Shown in pieces: positions 1-8,779 of a DNA stretch of 64,000 nucleotides. Positions within the stretch are counted from its first letter, which is position 1. Each line of letters starts with the position of its first letter. The stretch spans positions 1-64,000 of the forward strand of contig UCJD01000001.1 in NCBI GenBank assembly GCA_900472605.1, read 5' to 3'. The DNA comes from Hyphomicrobiales bacterium. Lineage in GTDB: Bacteria; Pseudomonadota; Alphaproteobacteria; Rhizobiales; Rhizobiaceae. The translations under genes were made by a program, and so were the position numbers. Under the pieces are notes generated by a model, which worked only from the letters and a program-made list of their open reading frames with translations, made no database searches and had not been told where the DNA came from.

Positions 1-164
1 TCAAAAGGTGAAACGCTCTAAATGTGCGCTTGTGGCGAAAGCGACGACGGGAGTTGGGTTCCTATTGATCGCATAAGCCTGCAACAGAAATTCGCGCCTT
101 TTGTAAACGAATGTAACAGCTTGCTTCGTCGCGACTGTACCTTCTATCTGCGCCGTATCGATTT

Positions 165-187
165 GATCCGGCCGGCTCGGCCGGATC
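165..187 (-). terminator. hairpin at the end of the histidine kinase gene
   Basis: A perfect 10-bp stem (GATCCGGCCG / CGGCCGGATC) with a 3-base loop ends inside the stop codon region of the minus-strand kinase gene. There is no run of U after it on the minus strand, so a factor-independent terminator is plausible rather than certain. The bases to its left, up to the window edge, show no convincing gene. Confidence 0.45.
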
Positions 188-1565
188 AGTCTTGTGCTCC
201 AAGGACCAGATGATCGGCACGGCGCAGCAGCAGTCGGGCACGCAGACCGCCTTCCATGCGGTTCTCAATGCTGAATGTGCCCTTGAACCGGTTCACGAGG
301 GCCAGAACGATCGACAGACCCAGACCGGCACCCGCGGTATGACGTGCACGCGATGCCTCCACCCGGAAGAAAGGCTCGGTCAGGTCCTTGAGCCGCGCGG
401 CCGGCACGCCAGATCCAGCGTCCTCGACACAGATGGCGATCTCTTGACCACTGTCATCGAGAACGATCTCTGCCGTTCCCCCGCCATAGCGCATCGCATT
501 GTCGAGAAGGTTGGCCATCATGCGTTGGAAGGCCACCGGCGTGACGCATGCACGGACCGGTTCGGTTGCGGCGGCGCCCGATAGGGAAATCGTCTCTCCC
601 AGGTCCTGCCGTATCCACACGATCTGCCGGAGCGCTTCCGCAACATCGATCGACGCTTCCTGATCGCTGTCTACCCGGTCGGGTCGCGCGATGATCAGGG
701 CGTCGTCCATGAGCTGTCGCATCTCCAGCAGATCGTGGGATGCGAGTTCACGCTGGCGACGGTTGGTGATGAAGTCGCTTCGTAGTTCCAACCTCGTCAA
801 ATAGGTCCGGAAATCGTGTGCGACCGCCGCAATAATTCGCGTCCTCTCGTCGAGTGAAAGTTGCAAAGACGTCCGCATGTCGCGAAATGCATTGCCGAGC
901 GCGACGAATTCGCGTGCGCCGTGAGCAGGCATCAAGGACATGTCGTCACAGCGCACCGCTTTCGCAAGCCGCTCTACCGGTACAGTCGATTGTGCCGACA
1001 GCCAGAATATCACCAGAATATTGATGACGAACCCTGTCACTCCCCACCACCAGAAACGGGTTATGAATCGCGCTACCGGCGGCGCTGCGTAATGTTCGAT
1101 CGAAATGGCCTGGCCACCGGGAAGGCCGACGATGACGCGCAGGGGCGACCGGGAATACCACGACTGCCGGTCCAGTGTCCGAACGAGGTCATCCGCGTTA
1201 CCTTCGAACCGGAACGGTCGCCCGGCAAGGGCGCTTTCGTAGGCACCGAAAGACAGACCCGCCGGATGCGGATCGTCACCCTCATGTTCCGTTGGCGGGA
1301 GGCCATGCAGGAGTTCGACGCGTTGCAGGTTGCCTTCAAACGCGCGGATGAGATCGGGATAGGTGTCGGCCGGCGCCCCGGCGAATGACCGAGCAACGGC
1401 TGCGACCTGATCCGGCTCAGGAAGCAGGTAGACGCGATCAATCTCCGCATCGCTGCCTTGCGTGAAGAGAACGAACACCGCAAAGACCACAACCGCGTGC
1501 ACGATCACGATCGCGGCAATCCGCTGGCGCAGGCTGCAACGCATGGATCCGGGCCATTTCAGCAT
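186..1565 (-). CDS. OmpR/EnvZ-type sensor histidine kinase
   Basis: Inner-membrane sensor kinase of 459 residues, the second gene of a response regulator - kinase operon. A hydrophobic segment lies at about residues 15-35 and a second at about 165-190, bracketing a periplasmic loop of about 130 residues. Then come a HAMP-like stretch, the dimerisation box with HDFRTYLTRLELR (phospho-accepting H250), the N box (MMANLLDNAMRYGGG), the G1 box (VEDAGSGVP) and the G2 box (GAGLGLSIV). The start chosen is the ATG in ATGCTGA, which overlaps the regulator's stop codon; the frame stays open for 97 more codons upstream, but that stretch is antisense-like and runs inside the regulator. The H box has Tyr where most of this class have Pro (usual form HDLRTPLTR). 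The signal sensed cannot be told from the sequence. Confidence 0.9.
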   Translation of the reverse strand: MLKWPGSMRCSLRQRIAAIVIVHAVVVFAVFVLFTQGSDAEIDRVYLLPEPDQVAAVARSFAGAPADTYPDLIRAFEGNLQRVELLHGLPPTEHEGDDPHPAGLSFGAYESALAGRPFRFEGNADDLVRTLDRQSWYSRSPLRVIVGLPGGQAISIEHYAAPPVARFITRFWWWGVTGFVINILVIFWLSAQSTVPVERLAKAVRCDDMSLMPAHGAREFVALGNAFRDMRTSLQLSLDERTRIIAAVAHDFRTYLTRLELRSDFITNRRQRELASHDLLEMRQLMDDALIIARPDRVDSDQEASIDVAEALRQIVWIRQDLGETISLSGAAATEPVRACVTPVAFQRMMANLLDNAMRYGGGTAEIVLDDSGQEIAICVEDAGSGVPAARLKDLTEPFFRVEASRARHTAGAGLGLSIVLALVNRFKGTFSIENRMEGGLRARLLLRRADHLVLGAQD

Positions 1566-2320
1566 CGTACCACCTCGGGCGAGAACAGGTAGCCGTCTCC
1601 CCGCACGGTGCGGATCAGAGTGGGATTTCGCGGTCCTTCCCCCAGCTTGCGGCGGAGCCGCCCGATCTGCACGTCGATGGCGCGGTCGATCTCTCCTGCC
1701 GATTGGCCGCGTGTGGCATTGATGAGAAATTCGCGCGACAGCACCCGCCTCGGATGCAGTGCCAGCACTTGAAGAAGATCGAACTCGCCCGTCGTCAGCG
1801 CGACCTGCCGACCGGCGGGATCGGAAAGCCCCCGCGCGTCGACCCGCAAAAGCCATCCGTCAAAACGCAAATTCTCGCCGATGGATGGTGGCTCGCTGGC
1901 CGCAAGATCTCGCGTTCGCCGGATGATCGAACGCAGACGGGCAAGCAGTTCGCGGGAATTGAAGGGCTTGACGAGGTAGTCGTCCGCGCCGATCTCCAAC
2001 CCGATTATGCGATCGATAGGATCGCCCTTCGCAGTCACGATCAGGATGGGCAAACGCGGATAACGCACGCGCAGGTGATGGCAGATCGTCAATCCATCTT
2101 CTCCCGGCAGCATCAGATCGAGGATGAGACAGTCGAGCCGCTCGATATCTTTGATTGACAGCAGCCCTGCCGACCCTTCGAACGCCAGAACGTCGAAACC
2201 TTCCCGCTCAAGAAGGCCGCTGACGAGTTCACGAATATGCAAATCGTCCTCGACAATCGCGATGGTGGCATGCCCGCTTGCCGGTACGGCATTGACCGAA
2301 TGCGTATTCATCCCATTCAT
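1559..2320 (-). CDS. OmpR-family response regulator
   Basis: DNA-binding response regulator of 253 residues, partner of the kinase that overlaps its 3' end by 7 bases. The receiver domain (about residues 17-130) has the acidic pair ED near residue 25, phospho-acceptor D68 in LILDLMLPGEDG, and the conserved Lys in YLVKPF. The C-terminal half is a winged helix of the OmpR/PhoB kind (LSREFLINATRG, then DVQIGRLRRKLGE, then IRTVRGDGYLF). I chose the ATG at 2320; a second in-frame ATG three codons later, at 2311, is equally possible. Longer versions of the frame reaching 2716 would run through the LacI control region and are not credible. Target genes are not evident. Confidence 0.92.
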   Translation of the reverse strand: MNGMNTHSVNAVPASGHATIAIVEDDLHIRELVSGLLEREGFDVLAFEGSAGLLSIKDIERLDCLILDLMLPGEDGLTICHHLRVRYPRLPILIVTAKGDPIDRIIGLEIGADDYLVKPFNSRELLARLRSIIRRTRDLAASEPPSIGENLRFDGWLLRVDARGLSDPAGRQVALTTGEFDLLQVLALHPRRVLSREFLINATRGQSAGEIDRAIDVQIGRLRRKLGEGPRNPTLIRTVRGDGYLFSPEVVRC

Positions 2321-2615
2321 TTCCGCGCTATCCGTAACCCGTCTACTCTTTCTTGGAAGAAAATGAAAAATTGCGTTTGTCAACGCTTTTCCATCACGAA
2401 CGGGATCGACCTGAAAGGGCTCTGAACGATCCCGTTGGACGGCGCGCGTGTCGAGAAGCTGAGGGACGAGGCGCTGCCGCAGCCGGTCCGGCGTTCGATC
2501 ACGGCTCCATGGATCTTCTGCAAGCTTTTCGCCGTCTAGCACGACACGTGATTTCGCCGGAGCGACAGATCTCCGTCCGTCGGGCGGCGCCCGATCCCCA
2601 AAATTGGGAAAATGA
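2321..2615. other. intergenic region between regulator and lacI-type gene
   Basis: About 370 bases separate the response regulator from the LacI-type gene. The last 75 bases hold the operators and promoter listed separately. The rest has no convincing gene: the short open frames in it have no ribosome site and no recognisable protein. A TTGACA hexamer reads leftward near 2377-2382 and could belong to the regulator's promoter, but I see no good -10 partner. Confidence 0.4.
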
Positions 2616-2633
2616 TGAGAAAACGTTTTCTCA
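2616..2633. promoter_or_regulatory. LacI-type operator O1 (perfect palindrome)
   Basis: TGAGAAAACGTTTTCTCA is a perfect 18-bp palindrome with the central CG step typical of LacI/GalR operators. It lies 58 bases ahead of the GTG start of the LacI-type gene. A second near-identical copy lies 33 bases downstream, about three helical turns, on the same face of the helix. Confidence 0.75.
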
Positions 2634-2635
2634 CG

Positions 2636-2664
2636 TTGACTTTGCATTTGAGAAACGCTTTTCT
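2636..2664 (+). promoter_or_regulatory. candidate promoter of the lacI-led sugar operon
   Basis: TTGACT at 2636-2641 and TTTTCT at 2659-2664 are separated by 17 bases. The -35 box sits between the two operators and the -10 box lies inside the second one, so bound repressor would exclude RNA polymerase. This predicts autoregulation of the regulator with the whole downstream operon. The -10 match is weak (3 of 6). Confidence 0.4.
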
Positions 2665-2666
2665 CA
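2649..2666. promoter_or_regulatory. LacI-type operator O2
   Basis: TGAGAAACGCTTTTCTCA matches O1 in both arms except for shifts around the centre. It lies 24 bases ahead of the GTG start, just before the ribosome site AGAAGGAGG. Confidence 0.7.
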
Positions 2667-2690
2667 CCTACGCGAGAAGGAGGAGATCGC

Positions 2691-3701
2691 GTGGTCGCTC
2701 GGAGCAACCGTGTCACAATTCATGACGTCGCCAGGGCTGCGGGCGTCAGCGTTTCGACCGTGTCGAAGGCGCTGAACGATACCGGCCGGATGGCGTCCGA
2801 GACGCGCGAGAAGATCAAGGCGATCGCAACCGACGTCGGCTTTCGGCCGAATGCATTGGCGCGAAGCCTTCTCTCCAACAGAAGTTTCACGGTGGGCCTG
2901 CTCACGAACGATACCTACGGTCGTTTCACATTGCCGCTGATGTCCGGAATATCAGAGGCGCTGGTCGATCATGGCGTCTCGGTCTTTCTCTGTGCGATCG
3001 AGGATGATCCCGCGCTCGCGAAGGTTCATGTCGACGCCATGCTGGACAAGCAGGTGGATGGCATCATCGCGACGGGCAAGCGGGTCGATAGGTCTCTCCC
3101 GGTCGATCTCGCTGGCCTGCCGGTGCCCGTCGTCTACGCCTTCACCGAGGGCGTGCCGGGAAGCGTCATCCTGACGGCGGATGATGCCGACGGTGCACGG
3201 CTTGCGGTCGAGCGGCTTCGCAAGGTTGGACGCAAGTGGATCGTCCATGTCACCGGTCCCGACAGTTTCGTCTCGGCCATCGAGCGCGCCGATGCCTTTC
3301 GCCAGGCCGTCGGCCCGGAGGCACTCGTGCTGCACGGCGCCTGGACGGAGGCTTGGGGGCATGAAGCCGTCGCCATGCTTTGGGGCGGCGACAAGCCGAC
3401 GCCGGACGGCATTTTCTGCGGCAACGACCAGATCGCGAGAGGCGTGGTGGACGCCTTGCGCGAGAAGGGCGTGCGCGTGCCCGAGGATGTGTCGGTCATT
3501 GGTTTCGACAACTGGGAGATCTTCGCCGACCAGACGCGGCCGGCGCTCACCACGGTCGACATGAATTTGAAGGAGCTCGGCCGGATGGCCGGGCTGACAA
3601 TCTTGGATCTCGCCGAAGGACGGGCTGTGGAGGCCGGACTTCGCAAGCTTCCATGCAAGCTGGTTGTTCGCCAGTCCTGTGGTGGAGACCGGGAAATCTA
3701 A
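2691..3701 (+). CDS. LacI-family transcriptional regulator
   Basis: Repressor of 336 residues heading the sugar operon. The N-terminal helix-turn-helix reads TIHDVARAAGVSVSTVSKAL (about residues 8-27), followed by a hinge helix and a periplasmic-binding-protein-like ligand domain with GIFCGNDQIARGVVDAL and VSVIGFDNWE near the C-terminus, the usual LacI/GalR order. It starts with GTG, preceded by a strong ribosome site (GAAGGAGG). The binding-protein gene follows after 40 bases, so the repressor is probably cotranscribed with the genes it controls. The likely inducer is the sugar imported by this operon or its breakdown product. Family is secure; ligand is inferred. Confidence 0.95.
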   Translation: MVARSNRVTIHDVARAAGVSVSTVSKALNDTGRMASETREKIKAIATDVGFRPNALARSLLSNRSFTVGLLTNDTYGRFTLPLMSGISEALVDHGVSVFLCAIEDDPALAKVHVDAMLDKQVDGIIATGKRVDRSLPVDLAGLPVPVVYAFTEGVPGSVILTADDADGARLAVERLRKVGRKWIVHVTGPDSFVSAIERADAFRQAVGPEALVLHGAWTEAWGHEAVAMLWGGDKPTPDGIFCGNDQIARGVVDALREKGVRVPEDVSVIGFDNWEIFADQTRPALTTVDMNLKELGRMAGLTILDLAEGRAVEAGLRKLPCKLVVRQSCGGDREI

Positions 3702-3741
3702 AGGGAGGCGGGGCGCTGTGCCCCATGATTTGGAGGAAATC

Positions 3742-4980
3742 ATGCATAAGAGAATGCTTGCAGCGACGGCTTTGCTGTCGATATGCCTGTGCTCGGCGGC
3801 ATCCGCCGAAACCGTCAGCATGTGGGTGCGTTCGGGCAGTGGTGGCGGCGCCTTCAAGGCGGTCATCGACGCCTACAATGCGGCCAATCCTGACAAGGTC
3901 GAACTCACCGAGATTCCGTCGGACCAGATGGTCCAGAAGTATGCGACGGCGGTTGCCGGCGGGCAGGCGCCCGACGCGATCTCGCTGGACCTGATCTACA
4001 CCCCGTCCTTTGCGTCCGCCGGCCAGCTCGAGGACCTGACCGATTTCGCCAAGTCGCTCAGCTATTTCAACGCGCTGGCGCCAGCGCATGTCAAGCAGGG
4101 CACCTATGAAGGCAAGGTCTACGGCCTGCCGCTGCTCGTCGAGACCTCCGTTTTCGCCTGGAACAAGGGCCTCTACAAGAAGGCCGGCCTCGATCCCGAG
4201 AAGGCGCCGACCTCCTGGGAGGAGATCACCGCCAATGCGGAGAAGATCCGCAAGCTCGGCGGCGATGACTACGGCTTCTATTTCTCTGGCGGCGGCTGTG
4301 GCGGCTGCATGATCTTCACCTTCGCGCCCCTCGTCTGGGGTGCTGGCGCGGATATTCTCTCGGAGGATGGAAAGACCGCGGCACTGGATACTCCCCAGAT
4401 GCGAAAGGCCGTCGAAGACTATCGTGCGATCGTCAAGTCGGGCGCCGTGCCTGCCAGTGCCGCGACCGATAACGGCGTGGACTTCCTGAAGTTCCTGGGT
4501 GGCAAGATCGGCCAGCAGAGTCTTGGCGCGTTTGCCATCGGCACCATGATCACGCAGCATCCGGAGCTCGACTTCGGCGTGGCGATGATCCCCGGCGTCG
4601 ACGGCAAGCCGTCGTCCTTTGCCGGTGGCGACAACATCGTCGTCACCAAGGGCACGCCGCATGTCAGCCAGATCCAGAAGTTCCTGCAGTTCGTCTACTC
4701 CGAGGAGGGACAGACGATCATGGCCAAGAACGGCAGCCTGCCAACGCGCACCGATATCGCCGAGCAGGTCCTGAAGGGACAGGATCCGCGCCTGCTCGTG
4801 GCCGCCGATGCGATCAAGGTCGCCAAGACGCCGTATACGCTGCAGTTCAACGATCTGATCAACAGCCCGAACAGCCCGTGGTCGCAGTTCATCAACGCCG
4901 CCATGTTCGGCGATGACGTCGATGGCGCATTCGCCAACGGCCAGGCCGACATGCAGTCGATCATCGACAGCGCGCAATGA
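3742..4980 (+). CDS. sugar ABC transporter substrate-binding protein
   Basis: Periplasmic binding protein (family 1, CUT1 type) of 412 residues. A signal peptide is seen at residues 1-22 (MHKRMLAATALL then a CSAASA cleavage region). The mature part has the features of this family: PDAISLDLIYTPSFASAG, GKVYGLPLLVETSVFAWNKGLYKKAGLDPEKAP, and a late FLQFVYSEEGQ segment. The start is the ATG at 3742, preceded by TGGAGGAAATC; the longer open frame begins inside the lacI-type gene. Residues FSGGGCGGCMIF hold two close cysteines that may form a disulfide after export. With the GH127 hydrolase in the same operon, the cargo is probably an L-arabinofuranose-containing oligosaccharide (inference). Confidence 0.93.
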   Translation: MHKRMLAATALLSICLCSAASAETVSMWVRSGSGGGAFKAVIDAYNAANPDKVELTEIPSDQMVQKYATAVAGGQAPDAISLDLIYTPSFASAGQLEDLTDFAKSLSYFNALAPAHVKQGTYEGKVYGLPLLVETSVFAWNKGLYKKAGLDPEKAPTSWEEITANAEKIRKLGGDDYGFYFSGGGCGGCMIFTFAPLVWGAGADILSEDGKTAALDTPQMRKAVEDYRAIVKSGAVPASAATDNGVDFLKFLGGKIGQQSLGAFAIGTMITQHPELDFGVAMIPGVDGKPSSFAGGDNIVVTKGTPHVSQIQKFLQFVYSEEGQTIMAKNGSLPTRTDIAEQVLKGQDPRLLVAADAIKVAKTPYTLQFNDLINSPNSPWSQFINAAMFGDDVDGAFANGQADMQSIIDSAQ

Positions 4981-4986
4981 TCTCAA

Positions 4987-5015
4987 GGGTCGGGATCGCC
5001 TCGCGATGCCGACCC
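4987..5015 (+). terminator. stem-loop between binding-protein and permease genes
   Basis: GGGTCGG pairs with CCGACCC, and inside it ATCGC pairs with GCGAT around a 3-base loop, with one G-G mismatch. There is no T run. Such stem-loops after binding-protein genes usually stabilise the upstream message or reduce read-through, giving more binding protein than permease. Similar structures follow the other two binding-protein genes in this window. Confidence 0.55.
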
Positions 5016-5061
5016 GACACATCCCGATCGCTCGCATTTCACAAACTGAACGAGATCAAAG

Positions 5062-5976
5062 ATGACCACTGAAATCATCTCCGTCTCTCCGAAGCGCAGG
5101 CGGCGGCGGAGAGGGGGCTGGCGCGGCGTCGCCTATATCGCGCCCGCAATCGCCCTGGTGACCGTGTTCTTCGTGCTGCCGCTCCTCTTCACCGTCTGGA
5201 TGAGCCTGCACCGCTGGCCCCTTATGGGATCGCCGCGCTGGATCGGCATCGGCAACTACACGCGCATGTTCAACGATCCGCGTTTCTGGACATCGCTCGG
5301 CTTCACCGCGCAGTACACGCTGGTGGTCACGATCGCGATCTTCGCGCTGGCGTTCCCGCTCGCGTTCTTCGTGGACAAGCCGCGCCGCTTCGTGTCGGGC
5401 TATCGCACCATCATCTTCCTGCCCGTCGTCATCGGCCTGGCTTCGGCATCACTGCTGTGGGTCTGGCTCGCCAACGTCGATAGCGGCCTGTTCTCGCCGG
5501 TCTTCGAAATGCTGGGCCTCACCCAGGGGCGGCGCAACCTGCTCGCGACCTTCGACAGCGCCTTCCTGACGATCATCGTCATGGTCGTGTGGAAGGTCGC
5601 CGGCTTCACGATGATCATTCTCTTGACCGGGCTGCAGGGCATTCCGTCGGAGTTGACGGAGGCCGCGCGCATCGATGGCGCCGGCGCCTGGCAGCGCTTT
5701 CGCCACCTCACGCTGCCCCTGATGCGTAGAACCATGGCGCTCGCGCTCATCCTGTCGGTCACGGGTTCGATCCTCGCCTTCGACCAGTTCTACATCATGA
5801 CATCAGGTGGGCCGCAAAACCGCATGATCTCGATCGTCTACTACATCTTTAATCAGTCCTTCGTGTCGTTCAATCTCGGCTACGGCGCGGCTCTGTCCAT
5901 CGCGCTGCTCGTCATCCTGGTGGCGCTCAGCATCGTGCAGCTCTGGCTGCTCAAGGTTGGGGAGGATCGCCCATGA
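5062..5976 (+). CDS. sugar ABC transporter permease (MalF-like)
   Basis: Inner-membrane permease of 304 residues. The N-terminus is basic (KRRRRRRGGWRG), then six hydrophobic segments follow, with the first at about residues 27-50. The EAA loop that contacts the ATPase is ELTEAARIDGAGAWQRFRHL followed by TLPLM. The SGGPQ segment near residue 250 is typical of this subunit. It overlaps the next permease by 4 bases (ATGA), indicating translational coupling and equal amounts of the two. An 81-base gap with a stem-loop separates it from the binding-protein gene. Confidence 0.93.
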   Translation: MTTEIISVSPKRRRRRRGGWRGVAYIAPAIALVTVFFVLPLLFTVWMSLHRWPLMGSPRWIGIGNYTRMFNDPRFWTSLGFTAQYTLVVTIAIFALAFPLAFFVDKPRRFVSGYRTIIFLPVVIGLASASLLWVWLANVDSGLFSPVFEMLGLTQGRRNLLATFDSAFLTIIVMVVWKVAGFTMIILLTGLQGIPSELTEAARIDGAGAWQRFRHLTLPLMRRTMALALILSVTGSILAFDQFYIMTSGGPQNRMISIVYYIFNQSFVSFNLGYGAALSIALLVILVALSIVQLWLLKVGEDRP

Positions 5977-6836
5977 CCGGCCGCACAGCCCTTCGCGCCC
6001 GCCGCAATATCAGGCGCGCCACAAGCTATCACGTCGCCGGTGCCGCGATCGTCGTGTTCTTCCTGGCGCCGTTTGCGATCATGTTGATGTCCTCGTTCCG
6101 CCCGCGCAGCGAGACGGCGCTGCCGCCATGGCCGCTCACCGGCATCAGCGGGATCAGCGTCGATGCCTACCGGACGCTCGATACGTTCGGCGCCGGCATC
6201 TGGCATCACATGTTCAACTCGCTGATCGTGTCCGTCGCGACGGTGGTGCTCACGGTGGCGATCAGCCTGCTCGCCGGCTACGGCTTCTCCCGCTACCGCT
6301 TCCCGTTCAAGAACGTGCTGTTCATCCTGATCATCGCCACCCTGATGATACCGTTCCAGTCGATCCTGACGCCGCTATTCATCATTCTCTCGCGGCTGGG
6401 GCTGAACAATTCGCTGTTCGGGCTGACGCTCGTCTACGTCACGCTGCAGCTGCCCTTCTCGGTGTTCATGATGCGCAATGCGTTCGATGCGGTGCCGAAG
6501 GAGATCGAGGAGGCGGCCCGCATCGACGGCGCACGCGATCTCGGCCTTCTTGCCCGTGTGCTGTTTCCGCTGGTGCTGCCGGGTGTCGTCACCGTCGCGA
6601 TCTTCGCCTTCCTCAATGCCTGGAACGAGTTCTTCGCGGCGCTCGTGCTTCTGTCCAGCAACGAGAAATTCACGCTGCCGGTGCTGATGACCGCCGTGCG
6701 CTCATCCAGAATGGGCGCCATCGATTGGGGCGCGGTGCAAGCCGGCGTCGTCGTCATGGTCATCCCCTGCCTGCTCGTCTTCCTGCTTCTGCAGCGCTTC
6801 TACATGCGCGGCCTGATGGCCGGCGCGGTCAAGTAA
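5973..6836 (+). CDS. sugar ABC transporter permease (MalG-like)
   Basis: Second inner-membrane permease, 287 residues, with six hydrophobic segments. The EAA loop reads EIEEAARIDGARDLGLLARV then LFPLVLPG. The C-terminus FYMRGLMAGAVK is the standard ending of the MalG-like subunit. Its start overlaps the stop of the MalF-like gene. It forms the channel with that protein, driven by the ATPase encoded at the end of the same operon. Confidence 0.93.
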   Translation: MTGRTALRARRNIRRATSYHVAGAAIVVFFLAPFAIMLMSSFRPRSETALPPWPLTGISGISVDAYRTLDTFGAGIWHHMFNSLIVSVATVVLTVAISLLAGYGFSRYRFPFKNVLFILIIATLMIPFQSILTPLFIILSRLGLNNSLFGLTLVYVTLQLPFSVFMMRNAFDAVPKEIEEAARIDGARDLGLLARVLFPLVLPGVVTVAIFAFLNAWNEFFAALVLLSSNEKFTLPVLMTAVRSSRMGAIDWGAVQAGVVVMVIPCLLVFLLLQRFYMRGLMAGAVK

Positions 6837-6855
6837 TTCAAAGGAGAATTCAAAC

Positions 6856-8775
6856 ATGACTACCGAAAACAAGAGCCAGTTCCGCCCGGTCGCCGTTCCC
6901 GATGTCGAGCTCAACGGCTTCTGGGGCAAGTGGCAGGATGCGGTGTGCGATTCCACGGCGGCGATCCTGCTCGATCGCTGCGAAAAGGCCGGCATGATCC
7001 AGGCGATCGACGTGAACCAGCCAAGCCCCGGCGTCGTTATCCCGATCGACGAGAAGTGGACCGGCTCGACCCAGATGTTCTGGGATTCCGATCTCGGCAA
7101 GTCGATCGAAACCATCGCCTACTCGCTCTACCGCAAGCCGAACGCGGAGCTCGAGGCGCGCGCCGACGCCATCATCGACATGTATGAAAAGCTGCAGCAG
7201 GAGGATGGCTATGTGAACGCCTGGTTCCAGCGCGTGCAGCCCGGCAAGCGCTGGACCAACCTGCGCGACCACCACGAGCTCTACTGCGCCGGCCATCTCA
7301 TGGAGGCCGCGGTCGCCTATTACCAGGCAACCGGCAAGCGCAAGCTGCTCGACATCATGTGCCGCTACGCCGACCACATGATCACGGTTTTCGGCCACGG
7401 CGAAGGCCAGATCCCCGGCTATTGCGGCCACCAGGAAGTGGAACTGGCGCTGGTGAAGATGGCGCGCGTGACGGGCGAGCAGAAATACCTCGACCTCTCC
7501 AAGTTCTTCATCGACGAGCGCGGTCGGCAGCCGCACTTCTTCACCGCTGAGGCCATTCGCGGCGGGCGCGATCCGAAGGACTATGTGCACAAGACCTACG
7601 AATACAGCCAGGCGCATGAACCCGTGCGCGAGCAGGGGAAGGTCGTCGGCCATGCCGTGCGCGCCATGTACCAGTATTCCGGCATGGCCGATATCGCGAC
7701 CGAGTACCATGACGACACGCTGACCAGTGCGCTGGAGACCCTGTGGGACGACCTGACGGTCAAGCAGATGTACGTCACCGGCGGCATCGGCCCGGCGGCG
7801 ATCAACGAGGGCTTTACCGATTATTACGACCTGCCCAACGACACCGCCTATGCCGAGACATGCGCCTCCGTCGGCCTCGTCTTCTGGGCAAGCCGCATGC
7901 TTGGCCGAGGCCCGAACCGCCGCTATGCCGACGTCATGGAGCAGGCGTTGTACAACGGCGCGCTGACCGGCCTTGCGCTCGACGGCAAGACCTTCTTCTA
8001 CGACAATCCGCTTGAAAGCACCGGCAAGCACCATCGCTGGGTCTGGCATCGTTGCCCCTGCTGCCCGCCGAACATCGCCCGCCTCGTCGCCTCCGTCGGC
8101 TCCTACATGTACGCCGTCGCCGACAACGAGATCGCCGTTCACCTCTACGGTGAAAGCAGCGTCAAGGCGAAGCTCAAGGGCGGCAACGTCAAGCTCACGC
8201 AGCACACCGACTATCCGTGGAATGGCGATATCCGCATCGATGTGGATGTCGATGGCACGGCCGAATTCGGCCTTGCGCTGCGCATCCCCGAATGGGCCGA
8301 GGGCGCCTCGCTGAAGGTGAATGGCGAGACGGTCGATCTGGCCTCGTCGGTCATCGACGGCTACGCGCGCCTCAACCGCGCCTGGAAGAAGGGCGATGTC
8401 ATCGCGCTCGATCTTCCGCTGGAGCTTCGCCCGCAATACGCCTCGCCGAAGGTCCGCCAGGACGTCGGCCGCGTCGCGCTCGCTCGCGGCCCGCTTATCT
8501 ATTGCGTCGAGGAAACAGACAACGGCCACGATCTCAACGCCTTCGTTGTCCCGCAGAAGCTCGCCGGCCACCGGACGAAGACGATCGAAGGGCTGAACGG
8601 CGCGGTAGCGGTCGAGCTCGACGTCTCCAGGGAAGACGCAAGCGGCTGGAACGGTTCGCTTTATCGCACCCGCCCGGCCGAGCAGGTGCCGGCGACTATC
8701 ACGCTCGTGCCCTATCATCTCTGGGACAATCGCGAGCCGGGCGCCATGCTGGTCTGGCTCCAGACCGGGAAGTAG
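6856..8775 (+). CDS. GH127 beta-L-arabinofuranosidase
   Basis: Cytoplasmic glycoside hydrolase of 639 residues with no signal peptide, belonging to the GH127 (former DUF1680) family. The expected zinc-cysteine site is visible: E334 and C336 in AETCASVG, then C402 and C403 in HRCPCCPPN. These line up with the Zn ligands E338, C340, C417 and C418 of the Bifidobacterium enzyme HypBA1, whose C417 is the nucleophile. E318 lies 16 residues before E334, exactly the spacing of the HypBA1 acid/base E322. The enzyme should remove beta-L-arabinofuranose from an imported oligosaccharide. Placement between permease and ATPase genes ties hydrolysis to this importer. Family and site are well supported; the exact substrate is inferred. 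Confidence 0.93.
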   Translation: MTTENKSQFRPVAVPDVELNGFWGKWQDAVCDSTAAILLDRCEKAGMIQAIDVNQPSPGVVIPIDEKWTGSTQMFWDSDLGKSIETIAYSLYRKPNAELEARADAIIDMYEKLQQEDGYVNAWFQRVQPGKRWTNLRDHHELYCAGHLMEAAVAYYQATGKRKLLDIMCRYADHMITVFGHGEGQIPGYCGHQEVELALVKMARVTGEQKYLDLSKFFIDERGRQPHFFTAEAIRGGRDPKDYVHKTYEYSQAHEPVREQGKVVGHAVRAMYQYSGMADIATEYHDDTLTSALETLWDDLTVKQMYVTGGIGPAAINEGFTDYYDLPNDTAYAETCASVGLVFWASRMLGRGPNRRYADVMEQALYNGALTGLALDGKTFFYDNPLESTGKHHRWVWHRCPCCPPNIARLVASVGSYMYAVADNEIAVHLYGESSVKAKLKGGNVKLTQHTDYPWNGDIRIDVDVDGTAEFGLALRIPEWAEGASLKVNGETVDLASSVIDGYARLNRAWKKGDVIALDLPLELRPQYASPKVRQDVGRVALARGPLIYCVEETDNGHDLNAFVVPQKLAGHRTKTIEGLNGAVAVELDVSREDASGWNGSLYRTRPAEQVPATITLVPYHLWDNREPGAMLVWLQTGK

Positions 8776-8779
8776 GCCG

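Noticed and set aside
22..213. Short gene at the left edge
   Set aside because: No ribosome site, no recognisable protein, and it overlaps the kinase terminator hairpin.
1566..1856. N-terminal extension of the histidine kinase frame
   Set aside because: The extra 97 codons overlap the response regulator in another frame and lack a ribosome site; the overlapping ATGCTGA start is far better.
2353..2690. Plus-strand frame of 140 residues ahead of the LacI-type gene
   Set aside because: It runs through both operators and the promoter, has no ribosome site and its product resembles no protein.
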